Of a DNA stretch of 64,000 nt, positions 30,603 to 41,276 are shown in pieces. Numbering within the stretch: the stretch's first letter is position 1; each line of letters starts with the position of its first letter. The notes under the pieces are model-generated. The model did no database searches, was not told where the DNA came from, and was given only the letters and a program-made list of their open reading frames with translations. The position numbers and the translations under genes are program-made. The stretch covers positions 1-64,000 of the forward strand of contig NZ_KB907926.1 in the NCBI RefSeq assembly GCF_000382285.1. Direction: 5' to 3'. Source of the stretch: Solimonas variicoloris DSM 15731 (GTDB taxonomy: Bacteria; Pseudomonadota; Gammaproteobacteria; Nevskiales; Nevskiaceae).

Positions 30603-32387
30603 TCACGAACCCGGCGCTTCCTTCGGCTGCACCGTCGAGCGAATGCTCAACTCGCGCAGCGAACGTGCGTCGACCTCGCTCGGCGCCTGCGTCAGCGGGT
30701 CGAACGCGGTCTGCGTCTTCGGGAACGCGATCACCTCGCGGATCGACTGTCCCCCGGCCATCAGCATGACCAGGCGGTCGAGACCGAGCGCCAGGCCGCC
30801 GTGCGGCGGCGCGCCGTACGACAGCGCTTCGAGCAGGAAGCCGAACTTCTCCTGCTGCTCCTCGGCGCCGATGCCGAGCAGGTCGAACACCGCCTGCTGC
30901 ACGTCCGGCGCGTGGATGCGCACCGAGCCGCCGCCGATCTCGACGCCATTGAGCACGATGTCGTAGCCCTGCGACAGCGTCGCGCCCGGATCGGCGCGCA
31001 GCGCGGCGGCGTCGAACGGCTTGGGCGCGGTGAACGGATGGTGCAGCGAGACCCAGCGGCTGTCGTCCTCGTCCCACTCGAACATCGGCCAGTCGACGAC
31101 CCACAGCGCGCGCCAGCCGCCCGCGGTCAGGCCGAGATCGTTGCCGATCTTCAGGCGCAGCGCGCCGAGCGCGTCGCTGACGACCTTGCTCTTGTCGGCG
31201 CCGAAGAAGATCACGTCGCCGGTCTGCGCGCCGCTGCGTTCGAGGATGCCGGCGAGCGCCGCATCGTGCAGGTTCTTGACGATCGGCGAGCGCAGACCAT
31301 CGCGGCCCTTGGCCTTGTCGTCGACGACGATGTAGGCCAGACCGCGCGCGCCGTAGATCTTGACGAACTCGGTGTACTTGTCGATTTCGCCGCGCGACAG
31401 CTTGGCGCCGCCCGGCACGCGCAGCGCCGTGACGCGGCACTTCGGATCAACGGCCGGCGCCGCGAAGACCTTGAAGTCGACGTCGGCGACCAGGTCCTTG
31501 ACGTCGACCAGTTCGAGCGGATTGCGCAGGTCCGGCTTGTCCGAGCCGTAGCGGCGCATCGCCTCTTCGTAGCTCATGTGCGGCAGCGTGCCGAGATCGA
31601 CGCCGAGCACGCCCTGGAACAGATCCTTCACCAGGCCTTCGATCAGGGCCATGATCTGTTCCTGCGTCAGGAACGAGGTCTCGACGTCGAGCTGCGTGAA
31701 TTCCGGCTGGCGGTCGGCGCGCAGGTCCTCGTCGCGGAAGCAGCGCGCGATCTGGTAGTAGCGATCGAGCCCCGACATCATCAGCAGCTGCTTGAACAGC
31801 TGCGGCGACTGCGGCAGCGCGAAGAACTTGCCGGGGTGCGTGCGCGAGGGCACGAGATAGTCGCGCGCGCCTTCCGGCGTCGCCTTGGTCAGGATCGGCG
31901 TCTCGACATCGACGAAGCCGTTGGCGTCCATGAAGTCGCGGATGCGCTTGATGACGTCATGGCGCAGGCGCAGGTTCTTCTGCATCTGCGGGCGGCGCAG
32001 GTCGATGTAGCGGTACTTCAGGCGCGTGTCCTCGCCGACGGTCTCGTCGTCGAGATGGAACGGCGGCGTTTCGGCGCGGTTCAGCAGCTCGATGTCCTTG
32101 GCGAGCAGTTCGACCTTGCCGGTCGCCAGGTTGGCGTTCTCGGTGCCGGCCGGACGCGGGCGGACGCGGCCGCTGATTTTGACCACGTATTCGGAGCGCA
32201 GCTTGTCGGCCGCGGCGAAGGCTTCCTGCGTATCCGGATCGAACACGCATTGCAGCAGACCTTCGCGATCGCGCAGGTCGATGAAGATCACGCCGCCATG
32301 ATCGCGACGGCGATGCACCCATCCGCAAACGGTAACGGTCTGGCCGGTCAGGGCTTCGGTGACTTGGCCGCAGTAATGGCTACGCAT
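30603..32387 (-). CDS. aspS: Aspartate-tRNA ligase
   Basis: 594 residues. The N-terminal OB anticodon-binding domain begins [13 protein letters not shown]; class II motif 2 is in [23 protein letters not shown] (in parts, about 212-234) and motif 3 in [15 protein letters not shown] (about 533-547). The bacterial GAD insertion domain lies between. It charges tRNA-Asp; the sequence alone does not tell me whether it is discriminating or also charges tRNA-Asn. An 8-bp inverted repeat (TTCCGCCC/GGGCGGAA, 32405-32421) lies just upstream of the start. Confidence 0.97.
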   Translation of the reverse strand: MRSHYCGQVTEALTGQTVTVCGWVHRRRDHGGVIFIDLRDREGLLQCVFDPDTQEAFAAADKLRSEYVVKISGRVRPRPAGTENANLATGKVELLAKDIELLNRAETPPFHLDDETVGEDTRLKYRYIDLRRPQMQKNLRLRHDVIKRIRDFMDANGFVDVETPILTKATPEGARDYLVPSRTHPGKFFALPQSPQLFKQLLMMSGLDRYYQIARCFRDEDLRADRQPEFTQLDVETSFLTQEQIMALIEGLVKDLFQGVLGVDLGTLPHMSYEEAMRRYGSDKPDLRNPLELVDVKDLVADVDFKVFAAPAVDPKCRVTALRVPGGAKLSRGEIDKYTEFVKIYGARGLAYIVVDDKAKGRDGLRSPIVKNLHDAALAGILERSGAQTGDVIFFGADKSKVVSDALGALRLKIGNDLGLTAGGWRALWVVDWPMFEWDEDDSRWVSLHHPFTAPKPFDAAALRADPGATLSQGYDIVLNGVEIGGGSVRIHAPDVQQAVFDLLGIGAEEQQEKFGFLLEALSYGAPPHGGLALGLDRLVMLMAGGQSIREVIAFPKTQTAFDPLTQAPSEVDARSLRELSIRSTVQPKEAPGS

Positions 32388-32532
32388 CGATGATTTCGTG
32401 GAGATTCCGCCCCGGGCGGAACGTATGGCGTGGATGGAGGCAGACCGTTCGCGAGGGACGGCGCCCGCTTAGGGCCGCGTAGTGTAACCGCGCCCCGCGG
32501 CATCGGCCACGCGCGGACGCCGCGCCACGCAA

Positions 32533-32564
32533 GGCGGCGCCGGTCGCGATCGACCGGCGCCGCC
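32533..32564 (-). terminator. Strong stem-loop between fmdB-like gene and aspS
   Basis: Perfect 14-bp stem GGCGGCGCCGGTCG/CGACCGGCGCCGCC closing a CGAT loop, 25 bases past the fmdB-like stop. The following bases TTGCG are a weak tract. It suggests that the fmdB-like transcript ends before aspS rather than running into it. Confidence 0.6.
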
Positions 32565-32589
32565 CGTCATCGGATCGGCAACAGGCCGC

Positions 32590-32886
32590 TCAGGCGGCGG
32601 CGCTCTTGGCCGCGCAGGCCGGCTGGCCGCAGCCGCCCGGCGCGCAGGATTCGGCGGTGGCCGAGCTGCCGCCACTGCTGTCGCCGGCGAGATTCTTCTT
32701 GCTGCCCGACTTGAAGTCGGTCTCGTACCAGCCACCGCCGCTGAGGCGGAAGCCCGCGGCCGACACCTGCTTGACCAGATTCGGCTTGCCGCACTCCGGA
32801 CAGACCGTCGCCGGCGGATCGGAAATCTTGTGCATCACTTCGGTATCGGCGCCACAGGCCGTGCAGTGATAGTCGTAAATCGGCAT
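32590..32886 (-). CDS. FmdB family zinc-ribbon protein
   Basis: 98 residues beginning MPIYDYHCTACGADTEVMHK with a second CPECGKPN pair (about 29-36), a small zinc ribbon typical of FmdB-like regulators. The tail is Gly/Ser/Ala-rich with further cysteines (ESCAPGGCGQPAC), which is common in this family. The function is not established. These genes usually sit beside aspS, as here. Confidence 0.92.
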   Translation of the reverse strand: MPIYDYHCTACGADTEVMHKISDPPATVCPECGKPNLVKQVSAAGFRLSGGGWYETDFKSGSKKNLAGDSSGGSSATAESCAPGGCGQPACAAKSAAA

Positions 32887-32970
32887 GACAATCCTTGAGC
32901 GTAAGAGGCCCGGTCCGTGGATGGGGCCGGGGCGCGTATTTTCAAGAAGCGTGCCGCCGCGGTCCAGCGA

Positions 32971-34056
32971 TCAGCGGCCGGGTTCGCGACTGGCCAGGCG
33001 CGAGCGCTGCGGCAGCAGCAGGTGGATCTGCGCGCCGCCGACATGCGGCTCGGCCCAGATGTCGCCCTCGTGATGCGCGGCGATCTTGCGGCAGATCGCC
33101 AGGCCCATGCCGGCGCCGCTGAACTGGTCCTGGCTGTGCAGGCGCCGGAACGGCGCGAAGACGTGGTCGATCTGTTCGGCGGGAATGCCGATGCCGTTGT
33201 CGGTGATCGTCAGGCGCCAGTCGTCATTCTGGCGACGCGCGCGGATCGTCACGCGCGGCTTCTGGCCGGGCGGCTGGAACTTGAGGGCATTGCTGATCAG
33301 GTTCTGGAACAGCTGCGTCAGCAGCGTATGGTCGGCGCTGATCGCCGGCAGGTCCGGCGCGACGATCTCGGCGCCACTGCGCTCGATGTCGCTGGCCAGC
33401 TGCTCGCAGGCCTGGCGCACGGTGTCGCCGAGCGGGCGCTCCTCGATCTTGGCCTCGCGCCGGCCGATGCGCGACAGCTGCAACAGCGCGTCGACCAGCT
33501 GCTGCATCTGCTGCACACCCTGCGTCATGTAGCGCAGATAGGCGCGGCCGTCGTCGTCGAGGGTGCCGCCGTAGCGCTGTTCGAGCAGGCGGGCGAAGCC
33601 CTCGATGTTGCGCAGCGGGGTCTGCAGATCGTGCGAGGCGGCGTAGGCGAACTGCTCGAAATCGGTCGCCGAACGCCGGTAGTCGGCCAGCGCGTGGCGC
33701 AGGTGCTGCTCGGCCGCCTCGCGCAGCAGCAGCTCCTCGCGCAGCTTCTCGACCGTGCTGTCGGTGGCCGGCGGCTCGGCGGCGCCGATCGTGCCGATCC
33801 AGTGCGCGGCGAGCATGCCGGCGCAGCCGATCAGCAGCACCAAGCACAGCGTCAGCAGCCAGGGCATGTTGAACTGTCCGCCGCTGAGCAGCAGCGAAGC
33901 GCCGGTCGCCAGCAGCAGCGCCATCAGCAGGCCGCGCTCCCAGGATAGAGGCCGCGGCCGTGCGGTCCACCATGACAGCGCGGCGGCGGCAGCGGCGAGC
34001 GCGCAGGCGGCTGCTGCCAGACCGTGCGCGAGAAAGGGGGCGTCGAAGAGTTTCAT
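32971..34056 (-). CDS. Orphan sensor histidine kinase
   Basis: 361 residues from ATG 34056 (a GTG at 34074 would add 6 residues). Two to three membrane helices occupy the first 95 residues, followed by a short helical linker and the dimerisation/phosphoacceptor helix FAYAASHDLQTPLRNI (His about 146). The catalytic domain has an N box NLISNALKF, G1 box DNGIGIP and G2 box GAGMGLAICRKIA. There is no large periplasmic sensor and no PAS domain visible. No response regulator gene is adjacent. The H-box style (SHDLQTPLR) is that of phytochrome-like and hybrid kinases. Signal unknown. Confidence 0.88.
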   Translation of the reverse strand: MKLFDAPFLAHGLAAAACALAAAAAALSWWTARPRPLSWERGLLMALLLATGASLLLSGGQFNMPWLLTLCLVLLIGCAGMLAAHWIGTIGAAEPPATDSTVEKLREELLLREAAEQHLRHALADYRRSATDFEQFAYAASHDLQTPLRNIEGFARLLEQRYGGTLDDDGRAYLRYMTQGVQQMQQLVDALLQLSRIGRREAKIEERPLGDTVRQACEQLASDIERSGAEIVAPDLPAISADHTLLTQLFQNLISNALKFQPPGQKPRVTIRARRQNDDWRLTITDNGIGIPAEQIDHVFAPFRRLHSQDQFSGAGMGLAICRKIAAHHEGDIWAEPHVGGAQIHLLLPQRSRLASREPGR

Positions 34057-34182
34057 GCTTCCGGCATCGGCCACTCATGCCGGACCCTGCCGGCGACGTC
34101 TGCTTGATCGTAAAATTCTGCGGCCCGTCGCTGCCGGCCGCTCTCCGCTCATCCGGCCAATACCGCCGTTCACCGTCTCCCC

Positions 34183-35055
34183 ATGCGCAACGATCTCCGC
34201 CGCGGCGCCCTGCACGCCCTGCTCGCCGCGGCCGCCTTCTCGGTCACCGGCGTCTGCATCAAGGCGGCGGCGGCGACGACACCGAACGAGATGGTCGTGT
34301 TCATCCGCTGCTTCGTCAGCCTGCTCGCGCTGCTGCCCTGGCTGCTGCGCCGCGGACGGTCGGCGGTGCGCACCACCCGGCTCGGCGGCCATCTCTGGCG
34401 CTCGGCCTTCGGCGTCGCGGCAATGTACTGCTTCTTCTACGCGATCGCCGCGCTGCCGCTGGCCTCGGCGATGCTGCTGACGTACTCGACGCCGCTGTGG
34501 CTGCCGTTCATCGCCTGGGCCTGGATCGGCGAACGCCCGCCGTGGATCGCACTGCCGGCCGCCGTCATCGGCCTCGCCGGCATCGCCCTCATCGTCAGGC
34601 CCGGCGCCGGCGGTTACGGCGGCCTCGGCTGGGCCGGTCTGATCGGACTGGGGTCCGGCCTGCTCGCCGCCTGCGCGATGGTCAGCATCCGCCGCATCTC
34701 GGATTCCGAACCGGCCGAGCGCATCGTGTTCTATTTCGCGCTGATGGCGACCGCGATCTCCGCCGTCCCGCTCGTCTGGGCCTGGCAGACGCCGACCCCG
34801 CACGCGCTGGCACTGCTGATCGGCGCCGGCATCGCCGCGACCGTCGGCCAGCTGCACCTGACGCACGCCTACGCCTGGGCGCCGGCGGCACGCATCGGCC
34901 CGTTCACGTACTTCTCGGTGCTGTTCTCGGCGGCGCTGGCCTGGCTGCTCTGGGGCGAACGCCTCGACGGCTGGGCAGCGCTCGGCGCGCTGCTCGTCAT
35001 CCTGACCTGCGTGCTGGTCAGCTGGCGCCCGGCGCCGCCGGTCGTCGCCAGCTAG
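34183..35055 (+). CDS. EamA/DMT family transporter
   Basis: 290 residues, about ten hydrophobic segments in two EamA repeats. ALHALLAAAAFSVTGVCIKA opens the first, with characteristic R-x-x-x-S and Glu-containing ends (WGERLDGWAALGALLVILT) closing the second. It is an inner-membrane metabolite exporter of unknown substrate. Its TAG overlaps the TAG of the convergent CinA-like gene in the palindrome CTAG (35052-35055). It has no operon partners. Confidence 0.87.
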   Translation: MRNDLRRGALHALLAAAAFSVTGVCIKAAAATTPNEMVVFIRCFVSLLALLPWLLRRGRSAVRTTRLGGHLWRSAFGVAAMYCFFYAIAALPLASAMLLTYSTPLWLPFIAWAWIGERPPWIALPAAVIGLAGIALIVRPGAGGYGGLGWAGLIGLGSGLLAACAMVSIRRISDSEPAERIVFYFALMATAISAVPLVWAWQTPTPHALALLIGAGIAATVGQLHLTHAYAWAPAARIGPFTYFSVLFSAALAWLLWGERLDGWAALGALLVILTCVLVSWRPAPPVVAS

Positions 35056-35837
35056 CCGTTGCCGCCGGGCATTTGAGGCGGCGGCGCCAGCGCCTCGACG
35101 CGCAGATCGGCGAAGCGCGTGAGCCCGGCGAGGAAATGCCGATAGGCGTCCGCGGCCAGTGCGCGCGCGCCCTTGAAGCCGAACTCGATGTGGCGCGGAC
35201 GCTCCGGGCTGCCGCGCGACGGCAGGCTCGACAGCTTGATGCCCGGATAGCGCGCGAGCGTCTCCTGCATCAGCGGCAGCAGGTCGCCCTCGCCGCTGGT
35301 GCCGATCGCGCGCAGGCGGAATTCGACGTCGGGCTCGGCGCGGTGCAGCGCGCGCAGCGGCCCGTCGAGCACCCATTCGAGCATCGGCCAGGCCATTTCG
35401 GGAAAGCCGGGCACGAAGTAGCAGCGGCCGATCGAGAAACCGGCGACCCGGTTGACCGGATTGGGGATCAGCGCCGCGCCCTGCGGGAAGTCGGCCATCA
35501 GCACGCGGTTCGGCCGCGCCGCCGCGCCGTACTGGTCGACGATCAGCGCCTCGGCCTCGCGATGGCGCACGATCGGCACGCCGAACGCGCGCGCCGCCGC
35601 CTGCCGCGTGCAATCGTCCGGCGTTGCGCCGATGCCGCCGCAGGACAGCAGCGCATCGCCACGCGCCTGCGCGGCGACGATCGCCTCGGCGATCGCGGCT
35701 TCGTCGTCGCCGAGAAAGCGCGCCCACGACAGCTCCATGCCGCGCGCGCGCAACAGCTCGATGACGCGCGCGAAATGGCGATCCTGGCGCTTGCCGCTGA
35801 GGATTTCGTCGCCGATCACCAGCAGGCCGACGCTCAT
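35052..35837 (-). CDS. CinA-like molybdopterin-binding domain protein
   Basis: 261 residues. It begins GLLVIGDEILSGKRQDRHFA and has CGGIGATPDDCTRQAAARAF (about 66-85), VNRVAGFSIGRCYFVPGFP (about 128-146), the MoCF-biosynthesis/CinA N-terminal fold. The C-terminal nicotinamide-nucleotide deamidase domain of full CinA is absent. Family names refer to competence/damage induction, but the reaction of the stand-alone form is unclear. Near other NAD genes, an NAD-repair role is conceivable but unproven. It is convergent with the EamA gene by a 4-base overlap. Confidence 0.85.
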   Translation of the reverse strand: MSVGLLVIGDEILSGKRQDRHFARVIELLRARGMELSWARFLGDDEAAIAEAIVAAQARGDALLSCGGIGATPDDCTRQAAARAFGVPIVRHREAEALIVDQYGAAARPNRVLMADFPQGAALIPNPVNRVAGFSIGRCYFVPGFPEMAWPMLEWVLDGPLRALHRAEPDVEFRLRAIGTSGEGDLLPLMQETLARYPGIKLSSLPSRGSPERPRHIEFGFKGARALAADAYRHFLAGLTRFADLRVEALAPPPQMPGGNG

Positions 35838-35886
35838 GCGCGCCCTCCGGGCGGCGAAAAGCGCAAGGCATACGCAGTGGGGCGGA

Positions 35887-37650
<1,764 letters not shown>

Positions 37651-37698
37651 GGGACTCTCGCGCTCCTGTGCTGATTCCGGATGTGCCTCACGAGCCGT

Positions 37699-37728
37699 TT
37701 GTCGAAACGATTTTACGCCCGTTATGCT
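37699..37728 (+). promoter_or_regulatory. Possible sigma70 promoter for the DJ-1 gene
   Basis: TTGTCG, 18 bases, then TATGCT, in the 156-base divergent region between icd-CBS and the DJ-1 gene. Each hexamer matches consensus at four of six positions, and the -10 lies about 78 bases before the ATG. Confidence 0.3.
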
Positions 37729-37806
37729 GGCCTCGGCGAACCGCGGAACCTACCATCGGAAGCGCGCCGCGCGCCGGCGTCACGCTTCGCACACTGGAGA
37801 ACAACA

Positions 37807-38352
37807 ATGAATGTCCTGGTCCCGATTGCCGAAGGATCCGAGTCCCTGGAGACCGTCGCCATCGTCAACGTCCTGCGCCGCGGCGACGTCGAGGTCACCG
37901 TCGCCGCGATCGGCAAGAGCCGCACGGTCCACGGCACGCGTGACATCGTGCTGCACGCCGACGCGCTGTTCGAAGACGTTGCGCAGCGCACGTTCGACGC
38001 CATCGTGCTGCCCGGCGGCGATGCCGGCGCGCGCGCGCTCGGCGCGCATGCAGCGCTGATCGAGAAGCTCAAGGAACAACGCATGGCGCACCGCTGGTTC
38101 GGCGGCATCTGCGCGGCGCCGGCGCTGGCACTGGCGCCGCACGGCCTGCTCGACGGCAAGCAGGCGACCTGCTACCCCTCGTATCGCGAGGCCCTGCTGC
38201 ACTGGGTCGACCAGCCGGTGGTCGCCGACGGCCACTGCATCACCAGTCAGGGTCCGGCGACGGCGATCGCGTTCGGCCTCGGCCTGCTCGAAAAGCTGGC
38301 CGGCAGCGCGCGCCGCCACGAGGTCGCCGCGGCGATGCTGGCCGAAGCCTGA
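37807..38352 (+). CDS. DJ-1/PfpI family protein (YajL-like)
   Basis: 181 residues. It begins MNVLVPIAEGSESLETVAIV; VLPGGDAGARAL (about 67-78) precedes the nucleophile elbow WFGGICAAPALAL with Cys near 103, and the partner Glu lies in SESLE. Family members act as redox-sensitive chaperones or deglycases. GGAG lies 8 bases before ATG 37807, which decides the start. It is divergent from icd-CBS and ends at a strong terminator shared with grxD. Confidence 0.93.
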   Translation: MNVLVPIAEGSESLETVAIVNVLRRGDVEVTVAAIGKSRTVHGTRDIVLHADALFEDVAQRTFDAIVLPGGDAGARALGAHAALIEKLKEQRMAHRWFGGICAAPALALAPHGLLDGKQATCYPSYREALLHWVDQPVVADGHCITSQGPATAIAFGLGLLEKLAGSARRHEVAAAMLAEA

Positions 38353-38367
38353 AGCAGCCGCCGTCGC

Positions 38368-38399
38368 AAAAAAACGCCCGCTCGAAGCGGGCGTTTTTT
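38368..38399. terminator. Bidirectional rho-independent terminator
   Basis: 8-bp stem CGCCCGCT/AGCGGGCG with a CGA loop, flanked by seven A on the left and six T on the right, so it works in both directions. It separates the convergent DJ-1 and grxD genes. Confidence 0.93.
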
Positions 38400-38415
38400 C
38401 TTGAAACCGCGCGGC

Positions 38416-38742
38416 TCAGGCCGCCTTCTTGCCGACCGCCTCGGCGAGCATCTTCTGCAGTTCGCCGCTCTGGTACAGGTCGAGCGTGATGTCGCAGCCT
38501 CCGATCAGCTCACCCTTCACGTACAGCTGCGGGAACGTCGGCCAGTTGGCGAACTTCGGCAGGGCCCGGTAGACCTCTTCGTCCTCGAAAATGTTGACGA
38601 AGGCGAACGGCACGTCACAGGCCTTCAGGGCCTGCACGACGCGCGCCGAGAAGCCGCACTGCGGAAAGTCCGGCATCCCTTTCATGTAGACAATGATCGG
38701 GTTATCAGTGACTTGCTTCTTGATTCGTTCCAATGCATCCAT
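38416..38742 (-). CDS. grxD: Monothiol glutaredoxin (Grx4 type)
   Basis: 108 residues. The active site PQCGFS (about 28-33) is the monothiol CGFS form; WPTFPQLYVKGELIGGCDI (about 67-85) completes the glutathione site. Such proteins bind a bridging [2Fe-2S] cluster with glutathione and take part in Fe-S delivery. GGAGAG precedes ATG 38742; the longer open frame upstream matches nothing. It is divergent from sodB, an association with oxidative stress and iron that makes sense. Confidence 0.95.
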   Translation of the reverse strand: MDALERIKKQVTDNPIIVYMKGMPDFPQCGFSARVVQALKACDVPFAFVNIFEDEEVYRALPKFANWPTFPQLYVKGELIGGCDITLDLYQSGELQKMLAEAVGKKAA

Positions 38743-38778
38743 GTCTCTCTCCGACAAGAGGAGTTCAAACGGCGGCGG

Positions 38779-38784
38779 ATTATA
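38779..38784 (-). promoter_or_regulatory. -10 element of grxD
   Basis: A perfect TATAAT on the minus strand, 36 bases upstream of the grxD ATG. I see no good -35 hexamer at the usual distance. Confidence 0.4.
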
Positions 38785-38825
38785 CGCATGCCCGCTGGCG
38801 CCCGCTGCCCGACGCCGTCTCGCTA

Positions 38826-38855
38826 TTGAATTCGCTGGTGGTATTCGCCTATGTT
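38826..38855 (+). promoter_or_regulatory. Possible sigma70 promoter of sodB
   Basis: TTGAAT, 18 bases, then TATGTT, about 60 bases before the sodB ATG in the divergent grxD-sodB region. Confidence 0.4.
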
Positions 38856-38914
38856 GTCGAGCCCCACGAGCCAGTAGGCGCTTCGCGCTGAACCAGCACA
38901 AGAGGAATAACACA

Positions 38915-39490
38915 ATGGCTTTGACCCTCCCCGAGCTTCCGTACGCCCGCGACGCACTCGCGCCGCACATGTCCGCAGAAACGCTCGATTTCCATTACGG
39001 CAAACACCACAAGGCCTACGTCGACAACGGCAACAAGCTGATCGCCGGCACCGAATTCGAGAACATGCCGCTCGAGGACATCGTCAAGAAGTCCTCCGGC
39101 AAGATCTTCAATAACGCTGCGCAGGTCTACAACCACAACTTCTTCTGGAATTCGCTGACGCCGAGCCAGAAGGCGCCGGGCAAGAAGTTGACCGACGCTT
39201 TGGTCAAACAGTTCGGCGGCATCGAAGATTTCAAGAAGCAGTTCACCGAAGCGGCGATCGGCCAGTTCGGTTCGGGCTGGGCCTGGCTGGTGCAGAACGC
39301 CGACGGCACGCTGGCGATCACCACGACCGCCAACGCCGACAACCCGCTGACCAAGGGTCTGAAGCCGCTGCTGACCTGCGACGTCTGGGAACACGCCTAC
39401 TACATCGACTACCGCAACGCGCGGCCGAGCTTCCTCGAGCATTTCTGGGCGCTCGTGAACTGGGAATTCGTCGAGAAGAATCTGGGGTAA
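38915..39490 (+). CDS. sodB: Superoxide dismutase (Fe)
   Basis: 191 residues. Metal ligands are visible in HYGKHHKAYV (His about 27), NHNFFW (His about 74) and DVWEHAYYIDY (Asp and His about 157-161). The Gln in NNAAQVYNH sits in the N-terminal half, and GQFGSGWAWLV follows, as in iron-type enzymes. It dismutates superoxide in the cytoplasm. AGAGGA lies before ATG 38915. A rho-independent terminator follows. Confidence 0.96.
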   Translation: MALTLPELPYARDALAPHMSAETLDFHYGKHHKAYVDNGNKLIAGTEFENMPLEDIVKKSSGKIFNNAAQVYNHNFFWNSLTPSQKAPGKKLTDALVKQFGGIEDFKKQFTEAAIGQFGSGWAWLVQNADGTLAITTTANADNPLTKGLKPLLTCDVWEHAYYIDYRNARPSFLEHFWALVNWEFVEKNLG

Positions 39491-39510
39491 AATCCTCAGC
39501 CGATGGGGTT

Positions 39511-39544
39511 GAAGGCCGCGCTTGCGCGGCCTTCGCCGTTTTTT
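39511..39544 (+). terminator. Rho-independent terminator of sodB
   Basis: 11-bp perfect stem GAAGGCCGCGC/GCGCGGCCTTC with a TT loop, four bases, then six T. It lies 20 bases past the sodB stop. Confidence 0.92.
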
Positions 39545-39569
39545 GTTGTGCGGAAACGAGAGAGCCGCC

Positions 39570-40472
39570 ATGCCGCGTCACCTGCTGAAACTGTCCGATC
39601 TTGCGCCGGCCGAAGCCCGGCAGATCGTCCTGCGCGCGAGCGCGCTCAAGCGACAGGCGGACAGCGGCTATCGGCCCTTCGTCGGCAAGACGCTGGCGAT
39701 GATCTTCACCAAGAACTCGACGCGCACGCGCGTCAGCTTCGAGGCCGGCATGGCGCGCTTCGGCGGCCACGCGCTGTTCCTGGCCGCCGGCGCGACGCAG
39801 ATCGGCCGCGACGAGCCGCTGCGCGACACCGCCCAGGTCCTGTCGCGCATGTGCAGCGCAGTCATGATCCGCAACGATTCGCAGCGCGATCAGGAAGAGT
39901 TCGCGGCGCACTCGCGCGTGCCGGTCATCAACGGTTTGTCCGACTTGCACCATCCGTGCCAGCTGCTTGCCGACCTGCAGACCTGGTTCGAGCATCGCGG
40001 CGATCCGCGCGGCAAGGTCGCGGCCTGGATCGGCGACGGCAACAATGTCTGCCATTCGTTCATCGAAGCCGCGACGCTGTTCGGCTTCACGCTGCGCATC
40101 GCGGCGCCGGCTGGCTATCAGCCGGACGCCGCCGTGATGGGCGCGGCCGGCGATGCCGCGCAGCTCGCCGACTCGCCGGCCGCCGCCGCGCGCGGTGCCG
40201 ACCTGATCGTCACCGATACCTGGACCAGCATGGGCCAGGAAGCCGAGCAGCAGAAGCGCCTGCAGGCTTTCGCCGGCTATCAGGTCGACGCGGCGCTGAT
40301 GCAGCTGGCCAAGCCCGATGCGATCTTCCTGCACTGCCTGCCCGCGCATCGCGGCGAGGAAGTCGCCGCCGAGGTCATCGACGGTCCGCAGTCGCTGATC
40401 TACGACGAGGCGGAGAACCGGCTCTGGGCGCAGATGGCACTGCTCGAATTCCTGTTCGGCATCGCCGCCTGA
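39570..40472 (+). CDS. argF: Ornithine carbamoyltransferase
   Basis: 300 residues. The carbamoyl-phosphate motif STRTR (about 48-52), HPCQLLADLQT (about 127-137), the ornithine loop DTWTSMGQE (about 214-222) and HCLPAHRGEE (about 257-266) are all present. It makes citrulline in arginine synthesis. The ATG at 39570 is preceded by a GAGAGCC stretch; longer frames run through the sodB terminator. No other arg genes are near. Confidence 0.96.
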   Translation: MPRHLLKLSDLAPAEARQIVLRASALKRQADSGYRPFVGKTLAMIFTKNSTRTRVSFEAGMARFGGHALFLAAGATQIGRDEPLRDTAQVLSRMCSAVMIRNDSQRDQEEFAAHSRVPVINGLSDLHHPCQLLADLQTWFEHRGDPRGKVAAWIGDGNNVCHSFIEAATLFGFTLRIAAPAGYQPDAAVMGAAGDAAQLADSPAAAARGADLIVTDTWTSMGQEAEQQKRLQAFAGYQVDAALMQLAKPDAIFLHCLPAHRGEEVAAEVIDGPQSLIYDEAENRLWAQMALLEFLFGIAA

Positions 40473-40498
40473 GCATGACCGCGCCCGCGGCCCGCAAC

Positions 40499-40521
40499 GG
40501 ATCGGGACACCTGCCCGATCC
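40499..40521 (+). terminator. Stem-loop after argF
   Basis: Perfect 8-bp stem GGATCGGG/CCCGATCC with a seven-base loop, 26 bases past the argF stop. There is no T-run. Confidence 0.4.
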
Positions 40522-40580
40522 GCGGCAGATCGGCGCCGCGCTGCGCTTTCGCCGCTGCTGAAGCGCCGCCGGCATCGCCC

Positions 40581-41240
40581 GTGGACCTGCTCGACCCGCT
40601 GCTCGCGTTCTTCACCGACAACGGCTATCTGGCCGTCTTCGTCGTGCTGCTGGCCTGCGGCTTCGGCATGCCGATTCCGGAGGACATCACGCTGGTCGCC
40701 GGCGGCATCATCGCCGGCATCGGCGACGCCAATGTCCATCTGATGTGCCTGGTCGGCCTCGCCGGCGTGCTGTCGGGCGACGCCGTCATGTTCTGGACCG
40801 GCCGTCACTTCGGCGAGCGCGCGCGCCAGCTGCGCTGGGTCTCGTGGCTGCTGACCCCGAAGCGCTATGCACGCATCGAGGCGCTGTACCGCCGGCACGG
40901 CAACCGCCTGATGTTCATCGCCCGCTTCCTGCCCGGCCTGCGCACGCCGATCTATCTCACCGCCGGCATGACGCGGCGCGTGCCGTTCTGGCGCTTCCTG
41001 ATGCTCGACGGCCTCGCGGCGCTGATCAGCGTGCCGCTATGGGTCTATCTGGGTTACTTCGGCGCCGAGAACCACGAATGGCTGCTGCTGTGGATCCGGC
41101 GCAGCAAGACCGCGCTCGCCATCATCCTCGCGCTCTTCCTCACCCTGCTGCTGGTCTACGTCTGGCGCCGCCGCACGCGCCGGCAGCGCCTGTGCCGCGA
41201 GCGCGAGGCGCGCCGGCAGCGGCGCCAGCCGGCCTCGTAG
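40581..41240 (+). CDS. DedA family membrane protein
   Basis: 219 residues. The VTT/DedA region has GFGMPIPEDITLVAGG (about 28-43) with the conserved Glu/Asp, GRHFGERARQLRW, and RFLPGLRTPIYLTAGMTRR (about 114-132), the arginine-rich motif of the family. Hydrophobic segments flank these and the C-terminus is strongly basic. DedA proteins are linked to lipid flipping and membrane-potential maintenance. The start is GTG 40581 with no strong ribosome site; a later start would lose the first membrane helix. Confidence 0.9.
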   Translation: MDLLDPLLAFFTDNGYLAVFVVLLACGFGMPIPEDITLVAGGIIAGIGDANVHLMCLVGLAGVLSGDAVMFWTGRHFGERARQLRWVSWLLTPKRYARIEALYRRHGNRLMFIARFLPGLRTPIYLTAGMTRRVPFWRFLMLDGLAALISVPLWVYLGYFGAENHEWLLLWIRRSKTALAIILALFLTLLLVYVWRRRTRRQRLCREREARRQRRQPAS

Positions 41241-41276
41241 AATCGCCTGCCCGCATTTTCCAGCCGTTCACTGCCC